Assembly: GCF_009765905.1 (NCBI RefSeq)
Contig: NZ_LMUO01000009.1
Location: 756,252 to 820,251, forward strand
Length of the DNA: 64,000 nt
Reading direction: 5' to 3'
DNA from: Mucilaginibacter sp. L196
GTDB lineage: Bacteria; Bacteroidota; Bacteroidia; Sphingobacteriales; Sphingobacteriaceae
Shown here: positions 54,857-63,232 of the stretch, piece by piece
Layout: every line of letters starts with the position of its first letter
Numbering within the stretch: position 1 is the first letter of the stretch
Translations under genes and position numbers: made by a program
Notes under the pieces: generated by a model
The model's database searches: none
Told to the model about the DNA's origin: nothing
What the model saw: the letters and a program-made list of their open reading frames with translations, nothing else

Positions 54857-55366
54857 ATGGAAAATACACTAACCATCAAACCCATTTACAACGATTATTG
54901 CGATCAGATCATAGACCTGATCTTATCCATCCAGCAAAAAGAATTTGGACTAACTATCACTATTAATCAGCAACTTGATCTGCTGGATGTGGAGACCAAT
55001 TACCATCAGGGCGGCGGGAATTTCTGGGGCGCATTTCTGGGCGACAAACTGATTGGCACTATCGCATTGATCAATTGTGGGCATAATTCAGCTTGTATCC
55101 GTAAGATGTTTGTTAAAAAAGAATATCGGGGTAAGGAACTGGGCACTGCACAACAATTGCTCAATACATTGCTGCAATATTGCAGCGAGAAGGAAATCAC
55201 AGATATATATTTAGGCACGGTTCACCAGCTAAAAGCCGCGCACCGGTTTTATGAGCGCAATAGTTTTACCCCGATAGCTGTTGCCGATCTGCCGCCTTAT
55301 TTCCCGCTCATGGTTACTGACAATATGTTTTATCAATTACATTTAGATAAACAAACCGCGCTATGA
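54857..55366 (+). CDS. GNAT-family N-acetyltransferase
   Basis: A 169-residue acetyltransferase. IRKMFVKKEYRGKELGTAQQL is the strand and acetyl-CoA pyrophosphate loop, followed by YLGTVHQLKAAHRFYERNSF, the common GNAT end. It overlaps the MarR gene by 4 nt (ATGA), so the two are co-translated. First gene after the palindromic operator. Substrate unknown; the pairing resembles bifunctional MarR-GNAT fusions, here as separate genes. Confidence 0.88.
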   Translation: MENTLTIKPIYNDYCDQIIDLILSIQQKEFGLTITINQQLDLLDVETNYHQGGGNFWGAFLGDKLIGTIALINCGHNSACIRKMFVKKEYRGKELGTAQQLLNTLLQYCSEKEITDIYLGTVHQLKAAHRFYERNSFTPIAVADLPPYFPLMVTDNMFYQLHLDKQTAL

Positions 55367-55866
55367 ATGTTATCAACGAATTGGGTATACTGGCTATTGC
55401 CACCCGTTTACAGCGCCTCGCCGAGCAAATGCGCAAGGATGGCCTGATGATCTATAAAGCTCATGGCGTAGATTTCGAACCTAAGTGGTTCCCGGTAATT
55501 TATACGCTGCATGTTAAGCCGGGTTTGAGCGTGGTTGAGTTATCTGCCGAGATCGGGTACTCGCACCCTTCCACCATAACCTTATTAAAGGAGCTGGAAA
55601 AACAAAAGCTGATAAAATCAGGAAAGGATAAAACCGACGAGCGCAAGCGCTTGTTGCAGTTGACCGAAAAAGGGCAGGCGCTTATAAACAGGATGAAGCC
55701 TGTTTGGCAAATAATGATAGCCGCTACAACACAATTAACCGAAACCAAAAACAACCTGATGAAGGCGATAGAAGAGGTGGAACAACAAATGGAGCTGCAA
55801 GGCTTTTACCAACGCGCCAAAGTTATTATGGCGGCTAATGAATTGAAAGACGAGGAAGAACTTTAA
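55363..55866 (+). CDS. MarR-family transcriptional regulator
   Basis: A 167-residue winged helix protein. ELSAEIGYSHPSTITLLKEL is the recognition helix region, KTDERKRLLQLTEKG the wing, and the flanking helices form the dimer. It probably binds the 40-bp palindrome upstream of the operon and represses it until a small ligand is bound. Starts at an ATG that overlaps the acetyltransferase stop. It is followed after 67 nt by a second GNAT gene. Confidence 0.9.
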   Translation: MNVINELGILAIATRLQRLAEQMRKDGLMIYKAHGVDFEPKWFPVIYTLHVKPGLSVVELSAEIGYSHPSTITLLKELEKQKLIKSGKDKTDERKRLLQLTEKGQALINRMKPVWQIMIAATTQLTETKNNLMKAIEEVEQQMELQGFYQRAKVIMAANELKDEEEL

Positions 55867-55933
55867 CATAGCGATGGGTTTCAAACATATCGCTATAAAG
55901 AAATAATTACAATTATCAAATATACAACACCTA

Positions 55934-56425
55934 TTGTTTATGCCTGTTACATTAAGAAATATAAAGAAAGAAGATAACGAAGAGTTAGCGCGCATTATCC
56001 GCGCATCGTTGGTTGAGTTTGATGTGCCTAAAATCGGCACTGTATATTCTGATCCGGATACCGATCACTTGTTCGAAATGTTTGAAGAGGCGCCAGCAAG
56101 CTGCTATTTTGTAGCCGAAGAAGATGGCGCCTTAATTGGCGGCTGCGGCATATACCCAACACCAGGATTACCCGCCGGCTATGCCGAACTGGTAAAACTA
56201 TACCTCATAAACGCTACCCGCGGCCGGGGCATAGGCAAAATGATGATGGACAAATGTTACGAAGCAGCTAAAGCGATGGGCTATACACATTTGTACCTCG
56301 AGTCGTTCCCGCAATTAGCAAAAGCAGTAAGCCTTTATGAAAAGGCTGGCTTTAAACCTTTGACTGGCGCTTTGGGTAATTCGGGGCATTTTGCCTGTAC
56401 TATCTGGATGGTGAAAGAATTGTAA
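55934..56425 (+). CDS. GNAT-family N-acetyltransferase
   Basis: A 163-residue acetyltransferase. LVKLYLINATRGRGIGKMMMD contains the acetyl-CoA loop RGRGIG, and YLESFPQLAKAVSLYEKAGF the last helices. It is a different subfamily from the gene at 54857 and probably has an independent substrate. Same orientation as the MarR operon and may be read through; otherwise unlinked. Confidence 0.88.
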   Translation: MFMPVTLRNIKKEDNEELARIIRASLVEFDVPKIGTVYSDPDTDHLFEMFEEAPASCYFVAEEDGALIGGCGIYPTPGLPAGYAELVKLYLINATRGRGIGKMMMDKCYEAAKAMGYTHLYLESFPQLAKAVSLYEKAGFKPLTGALGNSGHFACTIWMVKEL

Positions 56426-56567
56426 AACTACTTAGTAACTTTCAAAGGATGCCTCCTGAAAAATCACCACCATTTATCTTCACTTTTACTTTAAATAAAA
56501 TTGTATAACTAACAACTTGAGTTAATTAGAGATTAGTTGGGTGGCGGCGACTTTCTAACTGATAATT

Positions 56568-56630
56568 ACTCACTCCGACATCGCTTCGCTGGTCGACCCT
56601 CGCTTTCGCTGCACGACAAAGAGGGTAAAA
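56568..56630. repeat. Dispersed repeat, GAGAGGGTCGAC family
   Basis: ACTCACTCCGACATCGCTTCGCTGGTCGACCCTCGC followed by GACAAAGAGGGTAAAA, matching the other members in part. Between a plus-strand and a minus-strand gene end. Confidence 0.62.
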
Positions 56631-56643
56631 ATACTCTAATCTC

Positions 56644-57564
56644 TTAATGATCCGTCGTAGTAATATCAGAATGGATCTTCATGGGTACTTTCATGCCACC
56701 GGGAATTTTAGGGTTGTCCTGGATGTCGATAGTTCCTGATACATCCTGTTTTAGTTTTTCTTCGATCACCCAGCCTGTTTTTTTATCTGCTTTGATGTCA
56801 GATGTTAGCGTACCGCTCAGATCGTACTTTACCGGCATGCCGTTTATCTGGCTTACTTTGCCATCACTGGCTGAAGTAATTTTGGCGTCGCCATGTATTT
56901 GGTAATAAGTATCTGTTATATCCTGCAACTGGTAGGTTGTCGAGATATTAGCCGCCATTACAGATTGCAGCGTAGTATTTATTACCCAGGAATCGCCTTT
57001 TGATACTTTAACTGACGGATAGATAGCCAAAGTTTGCTCCAGGTTACCTTTAAATGCGCTTTCGCCGAATGACTGCATAAACTGGGCTTTCATTTGCGTT
57101 TTTTGCGTTTCATCCATTTGTGGCATGCCTGCAAATATGGAAGTGATGATACCTTCGATATTCTTTACTTCCAGCACACGGCCTGATTTGGTAATGGTTA
57201 CAGAAAAGGGTTTGTTAATCATAGCTGATAAGAATCTGGATGACATATCAGTACTATCCTTTTTGTCGGAGTTCATTTCAACCGTACCGTTTGGCGATAC
57301 TATTTTCATAGTGATATTGGCATAGCTTACCTGCATGGTGTAAATGGTATCCTTAACATCGGTAATGTTATAGGCGGTTTTGGATGACATATCTACCGCT
57401 ACCGTTACATCCTGCCCGTTATAGCTTTGGAGTATTGATGAGGTTACCGTGCTAACGGTGTAATAGGTGTTGCCTTTTACCAGGTTTAAAACCGGCTTTA
57501 CTTTTTGTGCCTCACATGGCGCAAGTATAATTATCGATAGTAAAAAGCTTAATAAAATTTTCAT
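56644..57564 (-). CDS. Secreted DUF6263-type protein
   Basis: A 306-residue protein with signal peptide (LAPCEAQ). The mature chain is all beta: LVKGNTYYTVSTVTSS, KPFSVTITKSGRVLEVKN, VSKGDSWVINTTL, SGTLTSDIKADKKTGWV. This matches DUF6263, predicted periplasmic proteins of unknown function in Bacteroidetes. It follows convergently from the MarR locus. Neighbour at 57632 is also secreted and lies 67 nt upstream on the same strand; they may be cotranscribed. Confidence 0.82.
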   Translation of the reverse strand: MKILLSFLLSIIILAPCEAQKVKPVLNLVKGNTYYTVSTVTSSILQSYNGQDVTVAVDMSSKTAYNITDVKDTIYTMQVSYANITMKIVSPNGTVEMNSDKKDSTDMSSRFLSAMINKPFSVTITKSGRVLEVKNIEGIITSIFAGMPQMDETQKTQMKAQFMQSFGESAFKGNLEQTLAIYPSVKVSKGDSWVINTTLQSVMAANISTTYQLQDITDTYYQIHGDAKITSASDGKVSQINGMPVKYDLSGTLTSDIKADKKTGWVIEEKLKQDVSGTIDIQDNPKIPGGMKVPMKIHSDITTTDH

Positions 57565-57631
57565 GAAAATAGATGGATTTAAATTTATTGTTTTTGACTT
57601 GATATATGAATGCTTCTTTTGAGATGCAGCA

Positions 57632-58114
57632 TTACTCTACATAATACTTTTGTTCAACCTTTACGGTGCCTCCGCTGTTATCGGTTTTGATGTAAACGTG
57701 AACAGTGTACAAGAAATTATCAAAAATGTAGATATGATTGAACTGATCCGCTCCCTGGAAACTCTTTTTTAATTCTGCGGATTTTACCTGGTCTATAAGT
57801 TCGAGGATATATTTTGTATTAGTGCTGGTGTAAGTAACAATGTGTAATACAAGCGGGGTGCTTGTTTTAATACCATCGCCCATGACTACGCTTTCACACT
57901 TTGAGGCTGCCGTTGTACCTACATAGTGCCTTAGCATTAACCCATTTACATCCTGACTGTACTCCTGCTTAAATGGCTTGCCTGTGGTTAGAAAATAGTT
58001 GGCATCGGTCATGTTAATGGTAGCGAGGTTGGTTAGGTCGGACATGGAAACGCTTTGCGCACGGGAAGCCACCGCACTTGAGCATAAAATCAGCATTACC
58101 AATAGCTTTTTCAT
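57632..58114 (-). CDS. Hypothetical secreted protein
   Basis: A 160-residue protein, not recognised, with a clear signal peptide (MLILCSSAVASRAQ). ANYFLTTGKPFKQEY and IYIFDNFLYTVHVYIKT suggest a small beta-rich periplasmic domain. It begins 47 nt after a spacer with a GAGAGGGT-type repeat and lies upstream of the DUF6263 gene. Genus-level protein of unknown role. Confidence 0.72.
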   Translation of the reverse strand: MKKLLVMLILCSSAVASRAQSVSMSDLTNLATINMTDANYFLTTGKPFKQEYSQDVNGLMLRHYVGTTAASKCESVVMGDGIKTSTPLVLHIVTYTSTNTKYILELIDQVKSAELKKSFQGADQFNHIYIFDNFLYTVHVYIKTDNSGGTVKVEQKYYVE

Positions 58115-58208
58115 TGTATCAAATATATATTATTTTTTGAGAAATTGGGGAGAGGTGTTAGGTGGGTACGAAGAGTGAGTTGCGGAGTGTTAGAAGATTG
58201 CATTTTCG

Positions 58209-58242
58209 CTCGACCACCCTCTTCCGCAAGCAGTAGAGAGGG
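58209..58242. repeat. Dispersed repeat, CGACCACCCTCT type
   Basis: CTCGACCACCCTCTTCCGC with a facing GTAGAGAGGG forms a short hairpin, a partial copy of the GAGAGGGTCGAC family, between 58115 and 58293, where no gene is present. Confidence 0.55.
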
Positions 58243-58293
58243 AGGGGGGAAGGAAGAGCCTTGATTCCTGACTCTTCCCTCTTGATTCTAACA

Positions 58294-58860
58294 CTACCGC
58301 CTTATAAATTCAAAACCACCATTAGGCGCCAACCGCATAATCGTCGACGGGTTTTTGATCTCCATGCTATGCTGATCAATATCCACCACATAATCAACCC
58401 CATCGATGATTTCCTGGTCTATCTGCGAAAAATATTGAGGTGATGCCTTGCCGCTGATATTGGCCGAGGTGGATACCAAAGGTTTTTTCATACGCTGTAT
58501 CAACTGCTCGCAAAATTGGTGTTTAACTATACGTACGCCAACGCTGCCATCGCTGTTAATAATAGCTGGCGAAATATTTCTAGCACCTGGCATTACAAGC
58601 GTCAACGGATTTTCGGCAAACTCAATCAGGTCGTAAGCAACATCCGGAACCTCGGCAATATAGCTTTGCAGCTTGTTATCTGTATCTAACAAAATAATCA
58701 TGCTTTTGGCTTCATCGCGCTGTTTCAGGCGATAGATCTTTTGTATGGCTTCGGTATTGGTAGCATCGCAGCCAATACCCCAAATGGTGTCGGTAGGATA
58801 GAGGATGATACCGCCGTCCTGTATAATTTTAAATGCTTTGGCAACTTCGTCTTTAAGCAT
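58294..58860 (-). CDS. L-threonylcarbamoyladenylate synthase (TsaC/Sua5/YrdC family)
   Basis: A 188-residue YrdC-fold protein. YPTDTIWGIGCDATN (residues 20-34) binds ATP and threonine, KSMIILLDTDN is the KSxL-like pocket and STSANISGKAS the end of the site. It makes the threonylcarbamoyl adenylate used by TsaD for t6A in ANN-reading tRNAs. It is the short form without the Sua5 C-terminal domain. Its start lies 1 base after the glycosyltransferase stop, so the two may be cotranscribed. Confidence 0.92.
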   Translation of the reverse strand: MLKDEVAKAFKIIQDGGIILYPTDTIWGIGCDATNTEAIQKIYRLKQRDEAKSMIILLDTDNKLQSYIAEVPDVAYDLIEFAENPLTLVMPGARNISPAIINSDGSVGVRIVKHQFCEQLIQRMKKPLVSTSANISGKASPQYFSQIDQEIIDGVDYVVDIDQHSMEIKNPSTIMRLAPNGGFEFIRR

Positions 58861-58861
58861 G

Positions 58862-59977
58862 TTATAAGCTTTTATATAATTGCATCAGCTGGTTGGCCAG
58901 CTTAGCGTCTTCAAAATTAAGGGAATATTCTTTGCCTTTGGTAATCATTTTTTTCCTAAGCTGTTCGTTGCTTATCACCGCGTTAAGTTTATCCGCCAAA
59001 TCAATAGGATCATTCGGATCAACATACGCGCTGCTATCGCCCCCGGCTTCCTCCAAACATGACCCTTTAGCCGCGATAACGGGCGTGCCACAAGTAATGG
59101 CTTCTAAAACAGGTATCCCAAAACCCTCATATCTTGATGGATAAACAAAAATCTTAGCCAGCTGGTAAATAGCAGGCAGATCGGCAAACTCCACACCGTG
59201 CAAAAAAATAACCCGGTTACTCAGGTTATTGGTTGATAGGTATTCCTTAACCAGTTTTAAATATTTGGTAGACTTACCCACCACAACCAAAGGAATCTCA
59301 TTCTCAATAGTTGGCAAAGCTTTTACAAGCAACAATAAGTTTTTACGCTCTTCAATAGTGCCAACGCTTAAAATAAAATCGGCAGGCAAGTTATATTTTT
59401 CGGCGACTGCTTTTTTTTGCTCCGCAGATTGTTCGATCTTGAAAATCGGGTCGCAGCCCTGGTAAATTACCTTAATCTTGGTGGGATCCACATTAAGTAA
59501 TTCAACCAAATCGTCTTTTGTTTTTTTGCTGATCGCGATGATTTTATCAGTCACAGCGCAAGCTTTGGTAACCTTTAAACGGTAAATACTGCGACTAACC
59601 CTGCCAAACTGCTCCGGGAAACGCATAAAGATAAGATCATGTACCGTAACCACTGATTTAATCCCACTTTCGCCAATTCCTATTGGTAATTCGTGACTCA
59701 AGCCATGATAAATATCGATAGCATCTCGCTGCAAATCTTCCACAATACCCTTACTGCGCCACCACGATTTGATAAGCTTACCAACAGGGGTAACCGTTTT
59801 AATATTGCTGAATTGTTGCAGGAAATTAAGCCTTGGATTTGGCTTTACCTTTGGAGTATACAGGTAATAGGTATTCTCAGGATGATGTTGCGCCAGCGCC
59901 TTAACCAACCACCGGCTGTAATTACCTAGCCCGGTATTGTTTAAAAAAGCACGTTTGGCATCGTATCCTATTTTCAT
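58862..59977 (-). CDS. Glycosyltransferase family 4-like protein
   Basis: A 371-residue GT-B enzyme, started at MKIGYDAKRAFLNNTGLGNYS (ATG at 59977) with the N-terminal GLGNYSRWL loop. FVYPSRYEGFGIPVLEAITCG is the GT4 donor-site signature, with E-x7-E. It likely transfers a hexose from a nucleotide sugar to an envelope or polysaccharide acceptor. The upstream open extension is spurious and lies in a repeat. Cytosolic, peripheral. Confidence 0.9.
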   Translation of the reverse strand: MKIGYDAKRAFLNNTGLGNYSRWLVKALAQHHPENTYYLYTPKVKPNPRLNFLQQFSNIKTVTPVGKLIKSWWRSKGIVEDLQRDAIDIYHGLSHELPIGIGESGIKSVVTVHDLIFMRFPEQFGRVSRSIYRLKVTKACAVTDKIIAISKKTKDDLVELLNVDPTKIKVIYQGCDPIFKIEQSAEQKKAVAEKYNLPADFILSVGTIEERKNLLLLVKALPTIENEIPLVVVGKSTKYLKLVKEYLSTNNLSNRVIFLHGVEFADLPAIYQLAKIFVYPSRYEGFGIPVLEAITCGTPVIAAKGSCLEEAGGDSSAYVDPNDPIDLADKLNAVISNEQLRKKMITKGKEYSLNFEDAKLANQLMQLYKSL

Positions 59978-59990
59978 TGTTTCATTATAA

Positions 59991-60097
59991 TTCCCCTCTT
60001 GAGAGAGGGGGAGCGCAAGGCTTGTGAAACAGGAGGGCTGTGTTATGCAAGCGAATAACACACCCCTACACCCCTCTCAAGAGGGGAATCGCACAGG
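59991..60097. repeat. GC-rich inverted repeat between glycosyltransferase and dapD
   Basis: ATTCCCCTCTTGAGAGAGGG and CCCCTCTCAAGAGGGGAAT are inverted, with GTGTTATGCAAGCGAATAACAC nested as a second hairpin. The last 27 bases match GGCCTTGTGTGATTCCC (43297 on), inverted. Confidence 0.7.
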
Positions 60098-60119
60098 CCT
60101 TAGCCTATCTCCAATCTAT

Positions 60120-60938
60120 CTATACTGCTACATTATTCACCCGCAAAGCATCATTTAATGATGTTTTTTTGTCGGTTGATTCCTTGCGTTTACCTATGAT
60201 CAGGGCACATGGCACATGGTATACGCCACCGGGGAATTCTTTAGGGTATGAGCCCGGTATCACTACCGATCTTGCAGGCACTATGCCTTTATATTCAATT
60301 GGTGTTTCGTGGGTAACATCAATAATTTTGGTTGATGCGGTTAATACCACGTTAGCACCCAATACTACTTCTGATTCTAAGTGCACACCTTCAACCACAA
60401 TAGCCCTTGAGCCTAAAAAGCAGTTGTCCTCAATAATAACCGGTGCAGCTTGTACAGGTTCTAAAACACCGCCAATACCAACACCACCACTCAAGTGACA
60501 ATGTTTGCCGATCTGCGCGCATGAACCCACGGTTGCCCAGGTATCAACCATTGTACCTTCATCAACATAAGCGCCAATGTTTACGTACGATGGCATCATA
60601 ATAACCCCTTTAGCTAAAAATGCGCCGTAACGGGCAATACCATGAGGAACTACACGAACACCTTTTTCTTTATAATCGGTTTTTAGCTTCATTTTATCAT
60701 GGAAAACAAAAGGGCCAACCTTTATTTCTTCCATGTTCCTGAGTGGGAAATATAAAATAACCGCTTTTTTTATCCACTCATTTACATGCCAGCGGCCGCC
60801 GATGCTTGGTTCAGCAACGCGCATCTCGCCGTTGTTCAGGCGCTCAATTATGGTTTCAACAGCAGTAGCGTAATCGTTATTTTGTAAAAGAGACCTGTCT
60901 TCCCAGGCATCTTCAATTAGTTTTCTAAGGTCTTGCAT
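60120..60938 (-). CDS. dapD: 2,3,4,5-tetrahydropyridine-2,6-dicarboxylate N-succinyltransferase
   Basis: A 272-residue left-handed beta-helix enzyme. Hexapeptide repeats run through GAYVDEGTMVDTWATVGSCA and GVGIGGVLEPVQAAPVIIED; MRVAEPSIGGRWHVNEWIKK is the substrate domain and KRKESTDKKTSLNDALR the C-terminal helix. It succinylates tetrahydrodipicolinate in lysine and meso-DAP synthesis. Length fits DapD. Single gene. Confidence 0.95.
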   Translation of the reverse strand: MQDLRKLIEDAWEDRSLLQNNDYATAVETIIERLNNGEMRVAEPSIGGRWHVNEWIKKAVILYFPLRNMEEIKVGPFVFHDKMKLKTDYKEKGVRVVPHGIARYGAFLAKGVIMMPSYVNIGAYVDEGTMVDTWATVGSCAQIGKHCHLSGGVGIGGVLEPVQAAPVIIEDNCFLGSRAIVVEGVHLESEVVLGANVVLTASTKIIDVTHETPIEYKGIVPARSVVIPGSYPKEFPGGVYHVPCALIIGKRKESTDKKTSLNDALRVNNVAV

Positions 60939-61038
60939 CAGTAAATTATATATTTTGGCAAATTAAAGGAATTTTAACGAAAATGAGAACCGCTGATTCA
61001 GATTGATGCTTACAGATGAACCATTCCTTATGAAAAAA

Positions 61039-61725
61039 TCAGTTAACCGTAAAACTTACTTCCCTAACGCCTTTTATTTTGCGCAGGTCTTCAATTATCA
61101 CCAATAGGTTTCCTTTATCTAATGATACTTTTTGAATCATAATTTTCATATCATCCAAATCTTCCTCAAGCGATGGCGATAGGCTGATCTGCGTATATTT
61201 CATGCCGTGATCTTTAAACACCGTTTCAATATTCTCCAGGCTTACTTGCTTCCGTTCAAGTACTAGCGTAACGCCATTAAACTTGTTTTTATTGAAAAAC
61301 TTGGTTTCCACAGACTTCATCAACGCCAATATCACAAACACGATGGCGGTTGTGAGGCATGCGGCAAAGTATAAACCGCCACCACAAGCCAGGCCAATGG
61401 CGGCTACCGTCCACAAGCCTGCGGCTGTAGTTAGGCCACGTACCACCTCCCGTCGCAAAAATAATATCGTTCCCGCACCCAAAAATCCTATGCCGCTAAC
61501 CACTTGCGCCGCTACCCGCGAAGGATCAAGCACGATGCCCGGATGGTTCACCACATCGCCAAAACCAAACATGGATACGATCATAATCAGTGCCGAGCCA
61601 ACACAAACCAGCATATGAGTGCGCAGGCCTGCCGCCCACTCGTGCCGTTGCCGCTCGCTGCCTACTATGCTGCCCAATATGGCAGCAATGGCCAACCGGA
61701 TAGTTATTTCCTCTATTGAGATCAT
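61039..61725 (-). CDS. MgtC/SapB-family membrane protein
   Basis: A 228-residue membrane protein. GSIVGSERQRHEWAAGLRTH and LVCVGSALIMIVSMFG are the conserved block, and VVSGIGFLGAGTILF the second. Four to five helices are followed by a soluble ACT-like C-terminal domain (QISLSPSLEEDLDDMK). Relatives such as MgtC act in Mg stress and regulate the F-ATPase; exact role here unknown. Single gene, facing dapD in the same direction with a 100-base spacer. Confidence 0.9.
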   Translation of the reverse strand: MISIEEITIRLAIAAILGSIVGSERQRHEWAAGLRTHMLVCVGSALIMIVSMFGFGDVVNHPGIVLDPSRVAAQVVSGIGFLGAGTILFLRREVVRGLTTAAGLWTVAAIGLACGGGLYFAACLTTAIVFVILALMKSVETKFFNKNKFNGVTLVLERKQVSLENIETVFKDHGMKYTQISLSPSLEEDLDDMKIMIQKVSLDKGNLLVIIEDLRKIKGVREVSFTVN

Positions 61726-61782
61726 GTACAGTTAATAAAACCTCATCGCTTTTTGTTTTATTAATGTTAATGGATAAATATG

Positions 61783-62469
61783 CTATAAAAAGCTATACCC
61801 CAACGAAAGTGTATAAACGTTGTTTTCTGCAGTGCCAGTGTCAGGTTTATACACATTGGTTAAGCCATGCTCAAAGCCCACATTAAATGATAGCCCGTTT
61901 TTTAAGGCTAAGCCAAATAAAGCACCCAGGCCAAAATCAAAACGGCGTAATCCGTTATCGCCGCCAAAAGTAAGTGGGGTATCCTGTTCTGTTACTTGTG
62001 TATTGTCATTTGGGGTTGTTTCAGTTTTTAATTTAGCAGATAAACAATAAGCCAGATAAGGCCCGCCACCAATAAAAAATTTACCATATTTCACAGGCAT
62101 ATTGTATAATACGTTTACAGGCAATTCCAGGTAATTATAAACAGTATTATCGTGCACCTTAATTGAAGCAGAACCTGAACCATAACTAGAGCCTTGGGTT
62201 GTATAATAAGGTACATCAATTAATGTCTCATTAACTCTCTGGCCTTTTGTGGTGTAAAATAGCCCCGGCTCTATAGATACTTTTCCAAAATCTATATCAC
62301 CAAAAATACCTGCATGAAAACCGGTCAGCCTTACATCATCTTCACCTGTTACACTTTTTGAACTGAGTATTGATTCATTTAAACCACCGCTAATGCCATA
62401 TTTTACAGTTTGCGCGAACGCCGGGCTAATAGCTGCGATTAAAAACAGAGAAAGGAATATTTTTTTCAT
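61783..62469 (-). CDS. Porin-like outer-membrane beta-barrel protein
   Basis: A 228-residue protein with signal peptide (ISPAFAQTV). GISGGLNESIL, GFHAGIFGDIDFG and VSIEPGLFYTTKGQ mark the PorT/OMP_b-brl_2 type barrel. It ends YTLSLGYSFL, a C-terminal aromatic-leucine terminal strand. Predicted eight- to ten-stranded barrel of unknown role. Single gene, divergent from trxA with a 269-base spacer that has no other gene. Confidence 0.83.
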   Translation of the reverse strand: MKKIFLSLFLIAAISPAFAQTVKYGISGGLNESILSSKSVTGEDDVRLTGFHAGIFGDIDFGKVSIEPGLFYTTKGQRVNETLIDVPYYTTQGSSYGSGSASIKVHDNTVYNYLELPVNVLYNMPVKYGKFFIGGGPYLAYCLSAKLKTETTPNDNTQVTEQDTPLTFGGDNGLRRFDFGLGALFGLALKNGLSFNVGFEHGLTNVYKPDTGTAENNVYTLSLGYSFL

Positions 62470-62677
62470 GATTGGTTTGGGTTATTGAATTTGTTTATAA
62501 TAAGATATTACGAAACAAATAAAAGAAACGCTACATATATAGCTATATTTCTTTAAAGTGTTAATTTGAAATTTAGCTATTTCAACCCAAAGAGGCGTGA
62601 AATATCATTTGGGCGATTCTTGAAAATGGGTTAATATATTCACTCATTTGTCACATTGTCACATTGGCAGTAATCCA

Positions 62678-62710
62678 ATTGTGGCAAGCAATTTGAATAG
62701 TATATATTTG
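62678..62710 (+). promoter_or_regulatory. Promoter of trxA
   Basis: TATATTTG (62703-62710) is a perfect -7 box, with ATTG (62678-62681) 21 nt upstream as -33. A purine-rich AAAAAAGGAAA precedes the ATG. Confidence 0.65.
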
Positions 62711-62738
62711 TATAACAAAATTTAAAAAAGGAAATATC

Positions 62739-63056
62739 ATGGCATTAGAAATAACAGATGCAAACTTTGAGGAGCTTGTATTAAAAGCAGACAAACCAGT
62801 ATTAATTGACTTTTGGGCCGAATGGTGTGGTCCTTGTCGCATGGTTGGCCCTGTTGTTGAAGAAATTGCAAAAGAATATGAAGGCAAAGCTATTGTTGGC
62901 AAAGTAAATGTTGACAACAACCCAGGTATATCAATGAAATTCGGTATCCGTAATATCCCCGCTTTATTGTATTTTAAAAACGGCGAAATTGTAGACAAAC
63001 AAATTGGCGCAGTGCCAAAATCAATACTTGCCGGTAAATTAACCGCGCAATTATAA
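62739..63056 (+). CDS. trxA: Thioredoxin
   Basis: A 105-residue thioredoxin. The redox site is FWAEWCGPCRMVGPV (WCGPC at residues 30-34), the cis-proline is in IRNIPALLYF, and the lysine and aspartate of the buried pair are in place. It reduces class I ribonucleotide reductase, methionine sulfoxide reductase and others; the window encodes both. Start and length fit TrxA. Strong promoter and a terminator flank it, so it is a single gene. Confidence 0.96.
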   Translation: MALEITDANFEELVLKADKPVLIDFWAEWCGPCRMVGPVVEEIAKEYEGKAIVGKVNVDNNPGISMKFGIRNIPALLYFKNGEIVDKQIGAVPKSILAGKLTAQL

Positions 63057-63083
63057 TATATAGAAGCAATATAATTTATTGTG

Positions 63084-63116
63084 AAAAAGCGTTACATAAC
63101 CTGTAACGCTTTTTTT
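63084..63116 (+). terminator. Terminator of trxA
   Basis: AAAAAGCGTTAC and GTAACGCTTTTT pair perfectly around ATAACCT, followed by more T. Confidence 0.9.
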
Positions 63117-63172
63117 ATGGCCCCATCAGGGATTCCACTGATTAACAGAAAGATTTTAGAAAGATAAAGTCT

Positions 63173-63207
63173 AAGTCTCCCCTACCGGGGGAGATTTAGA
63201 GGGGGCT
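63173..63207. repeat. Repeat A, intergenic copy, inverted
   Basis: An exact copy of the leuS right-end repeat in reverse orientation, ending GAGGGGGCT, 26 bases before the DUF58 gene. The only clean repeat A copy seen outside a gene. Confidence 0.88.
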
Positions 63208-63232
63208 AAATAATAATTTTTATATTTATATA

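Noticed and set aside
9888..63207. CRISPR array made of the GC-rich repeats
   Set aside because: Copies are far apart, differ in orientation and lack spacers; no cas gene is present.
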